Source: Pseudomonadota bacterium (GTDB lineage: Bacteria; Pseudomonadota; Alphaproteobacteria; Sphingomonadales; Sphingomonadaceae). Taken from it: a DNA stretch of 12,627 bases. Shown here one piece after another: positions 12,436 to 12,627 of this stretch. Every line of letters starts with the position of its first letter. Position 1 is the stretch's first letter. Both the position numbers and the translations under genes were made by a program. The notes under the pieces are model-generated. The model did not search any database and was not told the origin of the DNA. It worked only from the letters and a program-made list of their open reading frames with translations. The stretch covers positions 1 through 12,627 of the forward strand of contig JAEZES010000210.1 in NCBI GenBank assembly GCA_023432995.1. Reading direction: 5' to 3'.

Positions 12436-12627
12436 GAAGTCTCCTTGATTACGCCAAGCGCGGTTCCTCGCGGAACCCGAGGCGGCGCGCAAGGGGGACG
12501 TCAGCCGGAGGCGATGGCAGCGCCGGCAACGGTATGGCCAGCCGGATCTCGCGTCGGTGGCCACCAGGCGGCCGAGCGTGATCGTTGGCATCCCGAGACC
12601 GCGGCCGCGCGGGCTTCGCATGAAGAA
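12436..12627. other. 5' leader of the DUF808 gene and unassigned edge sequence, with one hairpin
   Basis: These 192 bases hold the ribosome site of the DUF808 gene and a perfect 6-bp hairpin (GGTTCC 12462-12467, TCGC loop, GGAACC 12472-12477). Open frames run on both strands to the right edge, but their translations look unlike known proteins and the best plus-strand ATG (12514) has its GGAGG only two bases away. No gene is called here. Confidence 0.5.

Noticed and set aside
12514..12627. Possible plus-strand gene start running off the right edge
   Set aside because: GGAGG is only two bases from the ATG and the 38 visible codons resemble no known N-terminus.

Overview
The window is GC-rich, densely packed bacterial DNA. 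Its gene content and protein style suggest an alphaproteobacterium, most likely of the Sphingomonadales (Sphingomonas/Erythrobacter/Novosphingobium type). Supporting signs are fused CysNC next to CysD and CysQ, a PhoX-type Tat-exported phosphatase, an I78-family lipoprotein, and dispersed repeats of a kind common in these genomes. The order-level placement is inference from protein style; no rRNA or tRNA gene is present to confirm it.

Layout. (1) 1-299, minus: the signal-peptide N-terminus of a secreted GH3 beta-glucosidase-like enzyme, cut by the window edge. (2) 440-2217, plus: a PhoX/DUF839 Tat-exported phosphatase-like protein, whose stop codon overlaps a TTG start of a low-molecular-weight protein-tyrosine phosphatase. 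(3) 9770-2214, minus: nine co-directional genes. They begin with two small lipoproteins, the second an I78 protease-inhibitor-like protein. A RidA-family protein, a small membrane protein, an isobutyryl-CoA dehydrogenase-like acyl-CoA dehydrogenase and a 3-hydroxyisobutyryl-CoA hydrolase follow, joined by successive 4-base GTGA/ATGA overlaps. After a 67-base gap comes the sulfate-activation set cysD-cysNC-cysQ, also joined by 1- and 4-base overlaps. (4) 9868-11307, plus: a MaoC-like hotdog hydratase followed by a TfdA-type Fe(II)/2-oxoglutarate dioxygenase. (5) 11308-11493: a convergent intergenic region with a 7-base tandem repeat and a REP-like hairpin element. (6) 12435-11494, minus: a DUF808/YedI-type inner-membrane protein. 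Its 5' leader holds a small hairpin, and the remaining ~190 bases to the window edge show no convincing gene.

How the genes work together. CysD and CysNC convert sulfate plus ATP to APS and then PAPS, and CysQ clears the PAP by-product. The acyl-CoA dehydrogenase and HIBYL-CoA hydrolase perform two steps of valine degradation, but the intervening enoyl-CoA hydratase and the later mmsA/mmsB genes are not in the window. The MaoC/TfdA pair could oxidise and hydrate a carboxylic or acyl substrate that the sequence does not identify.

No RNA gene, CRISPR array, insertion sequence, phage gene or recognisable defence system was found. Most of the window is ordinary metabolism. The points most worth a second look are a dispersed-repeat copy that supplies the N-terminal codons of the hydrolase gene, a tiny leader ORF with a strong ribosome site overlapping the ridA start, a Rid protein without the catalytic arginine, and the REP-like element in region 5.
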